From contig CAVSHP010000007.1 in NCBI GenBank assembly GCA_963727635.1, forward strand, positions 1-64,000: a stretch of 64,000 nt of DNA. The letters run 5' to 3'. The stretch comes from SZUA-36 sp963727635. GTDB taxonomy: Bacteria; Pseudomonadota; Gammaproteobacteria; Xanthomonadales; SZUA-36. The position numbers and the translations under genes are program-made. Below the pieces are notes generated by a model. That model did no database searches. It worked only from the letters and a program-made list of their open reading frames with translations, and was not told the DNA's origin. Each line of letters begins with the position of its first letter. Position 1 is the first letter of the stretch. Shown here piece by piece: positions 1 through 9,356 of this stretch.

Positions 1-1042
1 GACCATCCCATGGCTCGACATGCATCGAATTGAATTCGTAGAAGGAGCGCAATTTCGGCGACATATCCGGTTCGGCCTGCCAGGCGGGCGGAATCAGGAT
101 ACGCATGGCGCGGAAGACATCCATCCGCCGGCGAGAAATAATTCCAGCATGTTGTCCAGCGAGGACGAATCCGAGCCCTCCTGGTTGACCAGCGGGCGGA
201 TCTTCTGCAGGTCGGGCAACAACGGTGTCTGGAACTTGGGTGTACGCGCCTCCGACCAGCTGCGGTTGCCTTCGATGGTATTGATCTCGCCATTGTGGGC
301 GAGGAAACGGAAAGGCTGGGCATAGCGCCAGTTTGGCAGGGTATTGGTCGAAAAACGTTGATGAAACAGGCAGATGGCGCTTTTTAGCCGCCGGTCTTTC
401 AGGTCCGGGATAAAATTCCGGCAGGTTCTCCGGCATGACCAGGCCCTTGTAAACCGCGGTCAGGTTGGAAAGCGCCGCCACGTAGAACATCGGATCAGGC
501 TGGTCCATGTTCATGTTTTCAGCACCGGCCATACGACGGGCGACGAACAACCGCCGTTCCACGTCGTGGGTTCCCCATCCCGGCGGCGCATCGACGAACA
601 CCTGTTCAATCGTCGGCATGGAATCCAGGGCCATCTGGCCACAAACCGAGGGGTTGGTCGGGACTGTTCGCCAACCGACAATTTCCAGCGTTTCGTTTTC
701 GATGTGTTTTTCAAGAATCTTGCGTGAACGCGCTGCAATCGCAGGATCGGAATTCAGAAACACCATGCCAACGCCGAAAACCCGGCCCACGCGCATTCCC
801 GCTTCCTTCGCCACCTTCCTGAAAAAAGACTTTGGAAATTGCATCAGTACACCACAGCCATCGCCGGTCTTGCCGTCGACCGCAATGGCGCCGCGGTGTG
901 TCATGCGTGCCAATGCGGCACAGGCGGTACTGATCAGTTCGTGGCTGGTCTCACCATGTTGATGGGCGATGAGACCAAAACCGCAGCTGTCCTTTGACCG
1001 CTCCGGCCGATACAGGCCTCTTTTTTGATCGCGTTGTTCCAT
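1..1042 (-). CDS. gltB: Glutamate synthase large subunit, N-terminal part (cut by window edge, frameshifted)
   Basis: This is the glutaminase end of the large GOGAT subunit, which moves the amide of glutamine to 2-oxoglutarate. Reading from the ATG at 1042 gives a short propeptide and then CGFGLIAHQHGE, where the Cys is the Ntn amidotransferase nucleophile, followed by MTHRGAIAVDGKTGDGCG, typical of GltB. Two frame changes are needed, near 400-415 (restoring FHQRFSTNTLPNWRYAQPF) and near 120-135 (restoring GGMDVFRAMRILIPPAWQ). The gene continues past the left edge, so synthase and Fe-S domains are not visible. The family match is strong. The shifts are more likely sequence error than decay because both sides of each are fully conserved. 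Confidence 0.93.
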   Translation of the reverse strand, partial: MEQRDQKRGLYRPERSKDSCGFGLIAHQHGETSHELISTACAALARMTHRGAIAVDGKTGDGCGVLMQFPKSFFRKVAKEAGMRVGRVFGVGMVFLNSDPAIAARSRKILEKHIENETLEIVGWRTVPTNPSVCGQMALDSMPTIEQVFVDAPPGWGTHDVERRLFVARRMAGAENMNMDQPDPMFYVAALSNLTAVYKGLVMPENLPEFYPGPERPAAKKRHLPVSSTFFDQYPAKLALCPAFPFPRPQWRDQYHRRQPQLVGGAYTQVPDTVVARPAEDPPAGQPGGLGFVLAGQHAGIISRRRMDVFRAMRILIPPAWQAEPDMSPKLRSFYEFNSMHVEPWDG

Positions 1043-1354
1043 ATTCCGGTTTTCTGTCGTGCGTGGTTAATTTCAGATGCCTTGGTTTGGATTCCGAAGT
1101 CTTTCTTCGGGGGAACGTACTATCCTACACGGTGATGGATATTTGGAAAGCCCTGTCTGACGGCAAAATCAGGGTTTTGATAAGAAAATGGCCAATAATT
1201 TCGTTTTGCTGAATGCATTTTTCATCATGGCGGCCCGGGAAATGGCAAAACAACGTTTCCAATGCTCGTTTTAGCGCAGACCGATGGTTCTGTACCACGT
1301 ATTAACCTATAAAACCTAATAAAGCATTTCCAGATCCTCGGAGAAATTCAAAAA
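1043..1354. other. Divergent intergenic region between gltB and a secreted-protein gene
   Basis: No gene is seen in these 312 bases. The region separates the divergent gltB (minus) and the gene at 1355 (plus), so it should hold promoters for both. A GGAGAA ribosome-binding site lies at about 1339-1344. A weak five-base inverted repeat (CCCTG 1151-1155, CAGGG 1170-1174) is followed by four T and is not a convincing terminator. Confidence 0.4.
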
Positions 1355-1912
1355 ATGAGTTTAATAGCGAAGTCCACCCTCAGCGCCCTTCTCGCATCGT
1401 GTTTTACAAGCGGCGCGTTTTGCGAGGAACAAGCCGCGTCAACGCCGGCGCAACCCCAACCGGTGTGTGAATCGAATAAGAGGTTTAACGACTTCGACTT
1501 CTGGCTCGGTGAATGGAATGTCTATACCAATGATGATAAGCGGCAATTCCAGGGCACCAACTCCATCACCAAGCAGCATAAAAACTGCCTGATCATGGAA
1601 AACTGGACCAACGCACAAGGCGGCACCGGCAGCAGTATGAACTACTATGACGCGGTTGAAGACCAATGGCGTCAGCTGTGGGTGGCCGGTGGTTATTCGA
1701 TCGATTATACCGGTGGCCTGAACGAATCCGGTTCGATGGTTTTGAATGGCAAAATCAATTACTACAAGACCGGTAAGAGCCAGGCTTTCCGGGGCACCTG
1801 GACGCCCAATGCAGACGGTAGTGTGCGTCAGTTTTTCGAGCAGCAGGACCCTGAAAGCGGCGAGTGGAGCGTTTGGTTTGACGGTCTTTATATCAGGAAA
1901 GACCCGGAATAG
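1355..1912 (+). CDS. Secreted DUF1579-like / lipocalin-like protein of unknown function
   Basis: A 185-residue protein with an N-terminal signal peptide (Lys near the start, hydrophobic core to about residue 22, then CEEQAAS). The mature part starts with FNDFDFWLGEWNVY, a motif seen in DUF1579-like beta-barrel proteins, and is rich in Trp, Gly and Tyr with alternating polar/hydrophobic strands. A GGAGAA site lies upstream of the ATG. The likely location is the periplasm. It stands alone between gltB and a two-component system. Substrate and role cannot be told from sequence. The reading frame is intact. Confidence 0.75.
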   Translation: MSLIAKSTLSALLASCFTSGAFCEEQAASTPAQPQPVCESNKRFNDFDFWLGEWNVYTNDDKRQFQGTNSITKQHKNCLIMENWTNAQGGTGSSMNYYDAVEDQWRQLWVAGGYSIDYTGGLNESGSMVLNGKINYYKTGKSQAFRGTWTPNADGSVRQFFEQQDPESGEWSVWFDGLYIRKDPE

Positions 1913-2079
1913 AATTTTCAAATGACAAAATACCCCTTCAGCAAGGTCTTTCAGATTTACAGAAACCATTCTATGTAATTGTTTTAAATAATATTAGAAT
2001 CTTTTTAAAAATTCCTTGTGATACTTTTGCCAGAAATCGGGTCTCTTTTTCTAACCATGGGTGAAGATGGGGAAACGGA

Positions 2080-2856
2080 GTGGAAAGACGCCAAATTCTG
2101 ATTGTCGAAGACGAGCGCGATATCGCCAGTCTTCTGGAATTGCACCTCAACGATGCCAACTTTGATGTAACCATCGCTGCTGATGGCCATACGGGCATGC
2201 AACTCACACTTCGCCACCAATGGGACCTTGTAATCCTTGATATCCGCTTACCGGGTCCGGATGGATTGACCATCTGCCGTGCCCTGCGGCGTGAGATGGC
2301 CTATATTCCGATCCTGATGCTGACGTCCAAATCATCAGAACTGGACCGTGTTTTGGGTCTCGAACTGGGGGCGGACGATTATGTCACCAAACCTTTTTCC
2401 GTCACGGAACTGGTCGCACGGGTCAAGGCCATTTTCCGCCGTATCGAATCGGTTGAGAAACGCTTGCCCGGTGGTGCGCAGTGTCTGCGCATCGATGACC
2501 TGAGCATCGATACCAGTGGACGCGAAGTCAGGAAAGGTGATGCTGACCTGGCGCTGACCGCACGCGAGTTTGACCTGCTTTTGCACTTTGCCCGGCATCC
2601 GGGCCAGGTTTTTTCCCGGACCCAGTTGCTCGACAGTGTCTGGGGTTATGGTCACGACGGTTATGAACACACGGTTAATTCACACATCAACCGCTTGAGG
2701 GCAAAGATAGAAAAAGACCCGGCTCACCCAAAGCTGATCGTCACCTGCTGGGGTGTAGGTTACAAGTTTGACGCCACGCCAACACCTTCCGTAGCCACCA
2801 CTCCACTGCCCACAACGGACTGGTCGAATGTGACACAGATGCGGCGCCACCTGTAG
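2080..2856 (+). CDS. OmpR/PhoB-family response regulator
   Basis: A 258-residue cytoplasmic transcription regulator. The receiver domain (about residues 5-120) carries the acidic pair E10/D11, the phospho-acceptor D54 in VILDIRLPGPDG and the conserved Lys in DDYVTKPF. The C-terminal winged helix (about 140-235) has the DLALTAREFDLLLHF and YEHTVNSHINRLRAKIE signatures of the OmpR class. I use a GTG start at 2080 with a GGGGAAACGGA site just upstream. The nearby ATG at 2057 is in another frame and soon stops. The kinase gene follows after 21 bases, so the two form a pair. The stimulus is unknown. A Pro/Thr-rich tail of about 20 residues is extra to the fold. Confidence 0.93.
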   Translation: MERRQILIVEDERDIASLLELHLNDANFDVTIAADGHTGMQLTLRHQWDLVILDIRLPGPDGLTICRALRREMAYIPILMLTSKSSELDRVLGLELGADDYVTKPFSVTELVARVKAIFRRIESVEKRLPGGAQCLRIDDLSIDTSGREVRKGDADLALTAREFDLLLHFARHPGQVFSRTQLLDSVWGYGHDGYEHTVNSHINRLRAKIEKDPAHPKLIVTCWGVGYKFDATPTPSVATTPLPTTDWSNVTQMRRHL

Positions 2857-2877
2857 GCGGGACAGATTTTTTCCCAC

Positions 2878-4386
2878 ATGAAATCGTTATTTGCCAAGCT
2901 TTCACTCGCGCTGTTTCTGGTCATTACCCTGCTGGGCAGCGGCTTTTTTCTTATCGAACGCTACAGCACGCAAAATTATTATGAAGAAATTACGCAGCGT
3001 CTGAACTCATCCATTGCCATGTATGTAACGGGTGAACGGCAATTGATGGAGAACTTCGTTGTCAATCGCGAGGCCCTGTCGCTACTGGCGCAGCAGGCGA
3101 TGATCATCAACCCCACTGTCGAGATTTTCCTGCTCGATACCGAGGGCAATATACTGGGACACAACTTTCCACCGGAAAGCATCGTTCAACACAGGGTCGA
3201 CCTGGCACCGGTGAAGGCGCTGATCGCCGGCAATGTGAAAATGCCCCTGCGCGGCACCGATCCGCGTAACCCGCATCGGGAGAAAATTTTCTCTGCATTT
3301 CCGGTCATGGACCATGACGTGTTACAGGGTTACCTTTACGCGGTGCTGGGCGGAGCCAAGTATGACGAGCTGGCCAATGCCCTGCGCGACAGCTATGTCC
3401 AGAAACTGAGCGCCAGTGCATTGCTGGCAATCGTGCTTGCCGCTTTCCTGGTCGGATTGCTGGTGTTCTGGTTGTTCACCCGCAGGCTCAGCCTGCTGAC
3501 CAGCAATGTAAAGGCCTTTACCGATTCGGGATTCGGTGAAAACTCACCTTCTCCGCTGCAAGCCGGCGGCTTCGCCGTGACGGATTCGCAAATGGCCGAC
3601 TCCAGCCACAATCAGGACGAGATCGGGCAATTGGAAATCGCTTTCAACGCTATGGCGAATAAGTTGTACGAACAATTCGGAAATCTCAAAAAAACCGACC
3701 AGCTTCGTCGCGAACTGGTGAGTAATGTATCTCACGATCTGCGCACGCCGCTGGCAACGATGCACGGGTATGTTGAAACCCTGTTGATAAAAAACCAAGA
3801 ACTCGACGCGGAAAAGCGCCGCGAGTACCTGGAGATTACCCGTAAACATACCCAGCGCCTGGGGGAACTGATCGGTGATCTTTTCGAGTTATCGAAACTT
3901 GATTCGGCCAGCATCCATCCCAACCTGGAGGCGTTTTCGCTGGCAGAACTGCTGCACGATACCGTTCATGAATTCGGCCTGGAAGCGGACAAACGCAACC
4001 TGGATCTGTCCATCGAGGCGCCCGATGACCCCAGCGTCGTCTATGCCGATATCGGACTGGTACAGCGGGTACTCGAAAACCTGATACGCAACGCCCTCAA
4101 ATTTACACCCGACGGTGGCAAAATCAGCATACGTCTGGATAAAAAGCCGGGCGCGGTTGCGGTCGCAATCGAAGACAACGGCTGTGGTATTGCGGAGGAA
4201 GACCTGGCGCATGTATTTGACCGATTTTACCGCGCGGAAAACGGTGGCCAGGAAAGCGGCACCGGCCTGGGTCTGGCCATCGTGCGCAGAATTCTCGATC
4301 TGCACGGTAGCCGCATCACCGTTAACAGCCAGGTTGACCGGGGAACTTGTTTCGAATTCGACCTGCCGACACAGGCCGTCGCATGA
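2878..4386 (+). CDS. Sensor histidine kinase, HAMP-HisKA-HATPase type
   Basis: A 502-residue inner-membrane kinase. Membrane segments lie at about 7-25 and 177-200 and enclose a periplasmic sensor domain of roughly 150 residues. A HAMP-like linker follows, with a Ser/Gly-rich insert around 220-240. The HisKA box LVSNVSHDLRTPLATMHGY places the phospho-acceptor at His286. The ATPase domain has the N box (LENLIRNALKFTPDGG), G1 (DNGCGIAEEDL), F box (VFDRFYRAE) and G2 (GTGLGLAIV). It pairs with the response regulator immediately upstream. The signal cannot be inferred. The frame is intact with no sign of truncation. Confidence 0.93.
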   Translation: MKSLFAKLSLALFLVITLLGSGFFLIERYSTQNYYEEITQRLNSSIAMYVTGERQLMENFVVNREALSLLAQQAMIINPTVEIFLLDTEGNILGHNFPPESIVQHRVDLAPVKALIAGNVKMPLRGTDPRNPHREKIFSAFPVMDHDVLQGYLYAVLGGAKYDELANALRDSYVQKLSASALLAIVLAAFLVGLLVFWLFTRRLSLLTSNVKAFTDSGFGENSPSPLQAGGFAVTDSQMADSSHNQDEIGQLEIAFNAMANKLYEQFGNLKKTDQLRRELVSNVSHDLRTPLATMHGYVETLLIKNQELDAEKRREYLEITRKHTQRLGELIGDLFELSKLDSASIHPNLEAFSLAELLHDTVHEFGLEADKRNLDLSIEAPDDPSVVYADIGLVQRVLENLIRNALKFTPDGGKISIRLDKKPGAVAVAIEDNGCGIAEEDLAHVFDRFYRAENGGQESGTGLGLAIVRRILDLHGSRITVNSQVDRGTCFEFDLPTQAVA

Positions 4387-4431
4387 TCTGCACATCTCGC
4401 GTGAAGTCGCACTATCGCCAGCCTGCAGGCG

Positions 4432-5154
4432 TTAAAGCAGGTACATACTGCCTTTTGAGCGCAGCTCCCGCCGGTCCTCACGCCATTGCGGATTCAGGTC
4501 TTCGAGCAAGGTGTAAAACGCCTTGCCGTGATTCATCTCCTGCAAGTGGCACAGCTCATGGGCGATGACGGCATCGATAATCGTCAGTGGCGCCTTGATC
4601 AGATGGGTATTCAGTTTGATTACACCTTTTGATGAACAGTTGCCCCAGGTGCGTTTCATTCTTCTTAACTTAAGCGGTATTGTTCTGTCGCGCGCCCAAC
4701 CGGCCCTGTCCGCGACCATCCGCATACGGACGCCCAATACTTGCAACGCCTGTTGCTGATACCACCCCTGTAATAACTTGCAGACGTGTTGAGGGTCGTC
4801 TGTCCCGGTACGAAGGCGGATTTCTTCTCCATTAAATACCACGGCTGTTTTATTGCCCGACCCGGTATCTATATGCAGCGGGTAACGCTCCCCGATATAG
4901 AAATGCAGTTCACCGGTTACAAATTGCAGCGGCTCCAGTTGCCTTCGGCGGGCCCTGATTAGAAACCGTTCGATGTGGGAGGTGTTTTGTGACAGCGTCA
5001 CATCGATATATGACTGTGACCAGTGGCGTGGCGCGACCACCACCAGGCCGCCGAGTTCATCCAGTTCCATGTGCAGGCGCCGGGTCACCCGCGACCGGCG
5101 TTTGATCGTGTACTCCATCGGTCCGGACGTGGTTTTAAGTGTAAATCGTCGCAT
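4432..5154 (-). CDS. YgjP/WLM-type zinc metallopeptidase (DUF45)
   Basis: A 240-residue protein of the DUF45/YgjP family, often labelled M48-family metallopeptidase. The family core is complete: MKRTWGNCSSKGVIKLN, then HELCHLQEMNHGKAFY, where the HExxH-like HELCH plus the later His bind zinc. The tail holds a PQWREDRREL segment usual for the family. There is no signal peptide, so it is probably cytoplasmic. It converges on the histidine kinase gene with a 45-base gap. The cellular substrate of this family is not established, and the family is related to SprT and WLM proteases. The start at 5154 gives a full-length product. Confidence 0.87.
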   Translation of the reverse strand: MRRFTLKTTSGPMEYTIKRRSRVTRRLHMELDELGGLVVVAPRHWSQSYIDVTLSQNTSHIERFLIRARRRQLEPLQFVTGELHFYIGERYPLHIDTGSGNKTAVVFNGEEIRLRTGTDDPQHVCKLLQGWYQQQALQVLGVRMRMVADRAGWARDRTIPLKLRRMKRTWGNCSSKGVIKLNTHLIKAPLTIIDAVIAHELCHLQEMNHGKAFYTLLEDLNPQWREDRRELRSKGSMYLL

Positions 5155-5265
5155 TGGGAATGCATTCTATTCGTTTGAATGAGAATTATTTTTCGGTTTA
5201 TCGCATCACGGGTAAACATTCTGACTTATTTACTGTCTTTTAGTTAAGTCATCAGGATTCGGGCT

Positions 5266-5451
5266 ATGAGTCGCCAGGAAATTGTCGCACTTAAATTGCA
5301 AATGGGAATTAGCCCTTCGGCAAATATCCCCTCAAATGTTTTGTTAGCCATGTGGCAACAGCTGAAACTTGAATGTGATGGGGAACTGCGCAATCAATCC
5401 CAGGCGGATTCGATCCCGAACCAGATGATTTTCTCTCCAATTGAAGTATGA
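5266..5451 (+). CDS. Small hypothetical protein, 61 residues
   Basis: A short ORF that starts MSRQEIVALKLQMGI and ends SPIEV. It has no membrane segment, Cys pair or recognisable domain. Support comes from context: it is followed 18 bases later by a good rho-independent hairpin (5470-5501), as expected for a monocistronic transcript, and no longer ORF competes. I do not recognise it. A role as a small substrate or peptide for the modifying-type enzyme at 6099 is possible but only conjecture. Confidence 0.45.
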   Translation: MSRQEIVALKLQMGISPSANIPSNVLLAMWQQLKLECDGELRNQSQADSIPNQMIFSPIEV

Positions 5452-5469
5452 CTTTTCCCTCCTCTGTTG

Positions 5470-5501
5470 AGCCGGCACCTGAAAAGGAGCCGGCTATTTT
5501 T
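5470..5501 (+). terminator. Rho-independent terminator after the 61-residue ORF
   Basis: Arms AGCCGGC (5470-5476) and GCCGGCT (5489-5495) enclose a 12-base loop and are followed by ATTTTT. Confidence 0.7.
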
Positions 5502-5602
5502 AAGGGAAAGTGCTATAAATTTTCCGACTGTTTGGATGTGTATCTCACTGATAACCCTGGTCCAGGAGCATAAATCAATCGCAAAGTTCTTAAGATTGTT
5601 GA

Positions 5603-5878
5603 ATGGCGATTATAATGCACCGCGGAGGCTGGCATTTTAATCATGCTTGGGTTATGCTTGATTCAATAGGTTTTGGTTGGGGGATTTCAAGACCTGTTTC
5701 GTTACGCTGCCAGCCGGCAGGGGTCATTTATCCGGTTGCTGTTGGAAAACTGATTTCGCCACCCGCTGTACTCGGGCGGTACAAATACAGCTACGGAATC
5801 GAGAGTAGCCTAGTTAAAGAACTAACAGATTCCGCCGTTTTTATTGACCAAGACCGCTCAGAATTTTGTACAGGGTAA
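5603..5878 (+). CDS. Doubtful ORF, 91 residues
   Basis: An open frame with no recognised domain and an unusual composition (rich in Gly, Trp and Ile near the start). No clear ribosome-binding site is seen. In its favour, it ends 4 bases before a very strong terminator (5882-5918), so some transcript ends here. It could equally be the untranslated body of a noncoding RNA ending at that terminator. The stretch 5502-5602 holds nothing I can identify. Confidence 0.28.
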   Translation: MAIIMHRGGWHFNHAWVMLDSIGFGWGISRPVSLRCQPAGVIYPVAVGKLISPPAVLGRYKYSYGIESSLVKELTDSAVFIDQDRSEFCTG

Positions 5879-5881
5879 ATA

Positions 5882-5918
5882 AAGCAGATGTTTCAGTTGG
5901 AACATCTGCTTTTTTTTT
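5882..5918 (+). terminator. Strong rho-independent terminator
   Basis: A perfect 11-base stem (AAGCAGATGTT 5882-5892, AACATCTGCTT 5901-5911) with an 8-base loop runs directly into a run of T. It ends whatever transcript covers 5600-5880. The 180 bases from here to the next gene hold no feature I can identify. Confidence 0.88.
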
Positions 5919-6098
5919 GCAGGACAGCACCTGCCGGCTACCTTACAATTCCATCTGAACCCGGACACGGGGTAAATCAGGCTAATAATCGGTTATGCAC
6001 CCAAACGAGCTTCCTTTTCAAATGCGCTTGGCAGCGCGTCTGATCCTTTTTTCGATACAGCTCGCGGCTTGCCGTGTCAGTAACCAGGGGTTTACCCA

Positions 6099-7969
6099 AT
6101 GAGTGAACCGACTGGATTCTCGCTGGGTATGACGGTCAACCCGGCCAGCACTTTCAAGCCGTTACCTGACTGGGTGGCTTTTGACCTGTGCCAGGCCTAC
6201 CCCGCATCCGGTGGAAACCTGTTATTGCACAATACCCGCAATGGCAAGCGCGCGATGGTCAAACCCGAGGTTTATGCCGCCCTGTTGCACTGCAGGCAGT
6301 TCAGGACCCTCGATCAGCACGCCGCGGCCATTATCGAACTCAACCCCGCCATGCAGGGTCAGCAATCTGACATCCGCAATGTGCTTCTCAACATGCTCAG
6401 AAGCGGCATGATGCTGTCGGCAAAAAACGCCTCCGACAACCTTAAGCAAACAGTTGAAAACAACACTGATCAGCAGCGAAACACCACGCCGGTCGTCGCC
6501 ATTCTCACCTGGGAGCGCCCGCAGGCACTGGAACGCCTGCTCGAGTCCGTTGCCGCCAATTGCGATAGCTGAAAAATTTCATCGTCTTTATGTCATAGAT
6601 GACTCGCGCAATATTGAAAATATCAGGCAGAACCAGGCGCTGACGGAACGTTTTGTTTCCAGGATCGCCGCCCCGCTTCAATATTTTGGCCAGCATGAGC
6701 AACAATCATTGCTCGATAACCTGGTGAAACAACTGCCGGAACATGAAAATGCAATACGATTTCTGGCCGACCGGTCACGCTGGCAGGACTTCTGGACAGC
6801 CGGATTAAGCCGTAACCTGGCCTTGTTATTGTCGCTCGGTCACCGCCTGGTGATGATCGACGATGACGCGGTTTGCGAGGTTTACGACCCGCCGCAACCA
6901 AAACCCGAGATCACCTTTTCCGACGACCCCCGCGAAGCGGTATTTTTCGCCAGCGAGCGGGAATGGTCTCATCTGCGACAGCCCATAAATCCCGATCCAA
7001 TCAATCGCCATATGCAATGCCTGGGTTTGACTTTTTCAGAGGCATTGACCGTGCTGGGACAAAACCACCTGAAACCATCCGGTTTTCAAAACGCAACCGC
7101 GTTGCAACTCAGCGAATTGCAGACCAGACTCAGAGGTATTGATTACCGAGTCCGGTTCACTGGGCTGCCCGGGCACCCGCGATAATACCTGGTTACCGGA
7201 TATGGCGCCGGCTTCGCTCAAACGCATGCTGGCATCGGAAGAAAAAACCACCCAGGCACTCGGCAGCCGCAAGGTCTGGAGTGGCCGAAACAACCGCATT
7301 TTGCACCCCATTCCAACATGTCGCAGATCACCGGGTTTGACAACCGCCGGATGTTGCCGCCATACTTGCCCATCATGCGCGGTCAGGACCGTTTATTCGG
7401 TTATATGCTGGATTATATATTTTCCAACATCCGTAACGCTGGATTACCCGTGGGCCATACCGCATTTGCCAGTGCCGGATCGCAAATGGCGTGACAGGGA
7501 CCTCAACTTCACGCCAGCCGATTCGTTTCCGATGTTTTTTGTGGAAATGATCATCGGCAGCAAATCCGCGTGTTTGTCCACCCGCCCGGATGAACGCCTG
7601 TCCGGCTTGTCCGGATGGTTCAACGATATGGCCTCGGCATCCGCAAAAACACTGACTTCCATGTACCGCGACAGCCGGTTGCGCGGTGATTCAGCGCGCT
7701 TGAAACAGTTGACCGTCTTGCTGGAAAATACCGACCCGGTGCCGGTCAACTGGCAGAATTACCTGCGTAACGGTATTACACAATTAAATGCCGACATGGA
7801 CCTGGCCAGCCGTGAGAATTTCGTGGTCAGGGGACTGCCTGCTTCAATGGAAGGCGATGATTTGATCGCTTTCTGGAAGCAGGTCTGGGGTGATTTTGCG
7901 CTGGCGCTCAAGGCATGGCCGGAAATTCGGCAGGCCGCAGCCAGCCATCGCCGGTTCAAGTTAATCTAA
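6099..7969 (+). CDS. PqqD-like domain plus glycosyltransferase-like protein (frameshifted)
   Basis: With shifts repaired this is one protein of about 620 residues. Residues 1-115 resemble a PqqD/RRE-type winged helix: LLLHNTRNGKRAMVKPEVY, then the helix LDQHAAAIIELNP and a final VLLNMLRSGMM. Next comes VVAILTWERPQALERLLES, typical of the first strand of a GT-A glycosyltransferase, then LYVIDDSRN and a DxD-like LVMIDDDAVCEVYD. Later blocks include MSQITGFDNRRMLPPYLPI and DYPWAIPHLPVPDRKW. Frame changes fall near 6565, 7140-7185, 7300 and 7430, but conserved-looking sequence continues across all of them. It may glycosylate a peptide or surface partner; the substrate is unknown. It sits alone between a terminator and the convergent AraC gene. 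Confidence 0.6.
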
Positions 7970-8020
7970 TTTACTGAAAACCGCTTAATCCCGGTTTCAT
8001 AGACAGCCCGGTGAAGATGT

Positions 8021-9046
8021 TTACGCATCCAAAGAGCGGGCCTGACGCATTTCGCTTGGTGCCGAGCCCGTCCAGCCCTTGAACGCGCGTGAGAATGAAC
8101 TGGGCTCGGAAAATCCCAGCAGCAGGGAAATTTCTGTCAGGGTCAGGCTGTTGTCGAGGATGTAAAGTTCGGCCAGGCTGCGGCGCACCTCGACCAGCAG
8201 GCTCCTGAAATTGTGCTCCGCCTCTGCCAGCTTGCGATGCATCGTGCGTACCGACATATGCATTGCGGCTGCCACCGAATCATCACTGATACCGCCGTTT
8301 GGCAATTGTTCCATCAGCGCTGACTTGACCCTTGTGACGATATCGTTCCGGTCCAAAAGTGCCAGGCGTCGTGTAATCACCTGGTCATTGAGCAATGCCA
8401 GTTCGGGATTGGCGCCGGTCAGGAATTCATCGGCGATGCCTATTGGAATTAATAACTGGTTTTCAGCCTGGTCAAAATTCAGCTGGCAACCAAAGTACTC
8501 AAAATATGGCTTGGGATCCGCTGGTGTGGCATGTTTGAAATTCACCGCCTGCAAACGAAACCGGTCACCACAGACCAACCGCGACATCATGGTAATCGTG
8601 GCAAGCGCACCATCATCCCGTGCCGTGACGCATTCACTGGATACGTTAACCTTGAGGGTAACCACCATGCATGCATCAATGTCTTCAACGAGCACAACGG
8701 CCTTATCGTTGACAAGGCGTACAAAGCGCTCCAGCCTCTCGAAGGCTTTTCTCAGGGTCAGGCTGGCCTGCCACGCATAACCCAGCGCACCCAATTGTGA
8801 TGCCGTATAAACGGTTGCCGAGCGGATGCCGAAGGCCTCGTCACCACAGACCTCGACCGCCCTTGCCCGTATGCGGTCAATTTTCTCGTACGAGAGACGC
8901 ACCGAAGGGTCCATGGGCAAAGTGACCTTGTAATCTTCTGCAGCAAATAAGGGCTGTGGATCGACCCCGTAGGACTCAATCGTCTTCCACAAATTGATTA
9001 TCGAGGGTGCAAAAACCGACATGCGGGCAATTACCCTATGGCTCAT
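8021..9046 (-). CDS. AraC-family transcriptional regulator
   Basis: A 341-residue regulator. The long N-terminal part matches the arabinose-binding-like domain of the OruR/ArgR-like AraC group (segments ALGYAWQASLTLRKAFERL and FEYFGCQLNFDQAENQLLI). The C-terminal 90 residues form the double helix-turn-helix: DSVAAAMHMSVRTMHRKLAE and LTEISLLLGFSEPSSFSRAF, ending GSAPSEMRQ. It is divergent from the small-protein pair that starts at 9162 and convergent with the glycosyltransferase-like gene, so either could be its target. No effector can be named. The frame is intact. Confidence 0.9.
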   Translation of the reverse strand: MSHRVIARMSVFAPSIINLWKTIESYGVDPQPLFAAEDYKVTLPMDPSVRLSYEKIDRIRARAVEVCGDEAFGIRSATVYTASQLGALGYAWQASLTLRKAFERLERFVRLVNDKAVVLVEDIDACMVVTLKVNVSSECVTARDDGALATITMMSRLVCGDRFRLQAVNFKHATPADPKPYFEYFGCQLNFDQAENQLLIPIGIADEFLTGANPELALLNDQVITRRLALLDRNDIVTRVKSALMEQLPNGGISDDSVAAAMHMSVRTMHRKLAEAEHNFRSLLVEVRRSLAELYILDNSLTLTEISLLLGFSEPSSFSRAFKGWTGSAPSEMRQARSLDA

Positions 9047-9161
9047 GGTTCAACATGGTTTCATTCTGTTCCAGCATTTCTGTTGGGTCAACTGCTTGAC
9101 CACATCGGACAAGCGGCACTATCACGTTTTGCCTAAAGTACACCCATCGCAAACACAGCTG

Positions 9162-9356
9162 ATGGAAAAAGCAGCAATGCAGACAGAAGAAGAAATGTTG
9201 CAGACAGAAATTGAATTTTGGCGTTTCATGATAAAGAGCCGGAGAGGAACCGTTTCTGAACAGGCAACCGAAAGAATGTTACTCGCATGTGAACTGGCGG
9301 AAAGAAAACTGATGATGATGGATTGCAAACGACACCAGACGGAGAGGAGACAGTGA
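9162..9356 (+). CDS. Small helical protein, 64 residues
   Basis: A charged, helix-rich small protein (Glu/Lys/Met repeats; motif EIEFWRFMIKSRRGTVSEQA) with no recognised family. The frame is open further upstream, but there it would overlap the divergent AraC gene, so I take the ATG at 9162. ATG 9177 is an alternative. Its stop overlaps the GTG of the next ORF in a GTGA junction, and a strong GGAGAGGAGA site lies inside its 3' end. This coupling makes both ORFs likely real. It is divergent from the AraC regulator and may be controlled by it. Confidence 0.55.
   Translation: MEKAAMQTEEEMLQTEIEFWRFMIKSRRGTVSEQATERMLLACELAERKLMMMDCKRHQTERRQ

Noticed and set aside
1151..1180. Possible terminator in the gltB upstream region
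   Set aside because: The stem is only five bases with a 14-base loop and four T, and it would end no known transcript.
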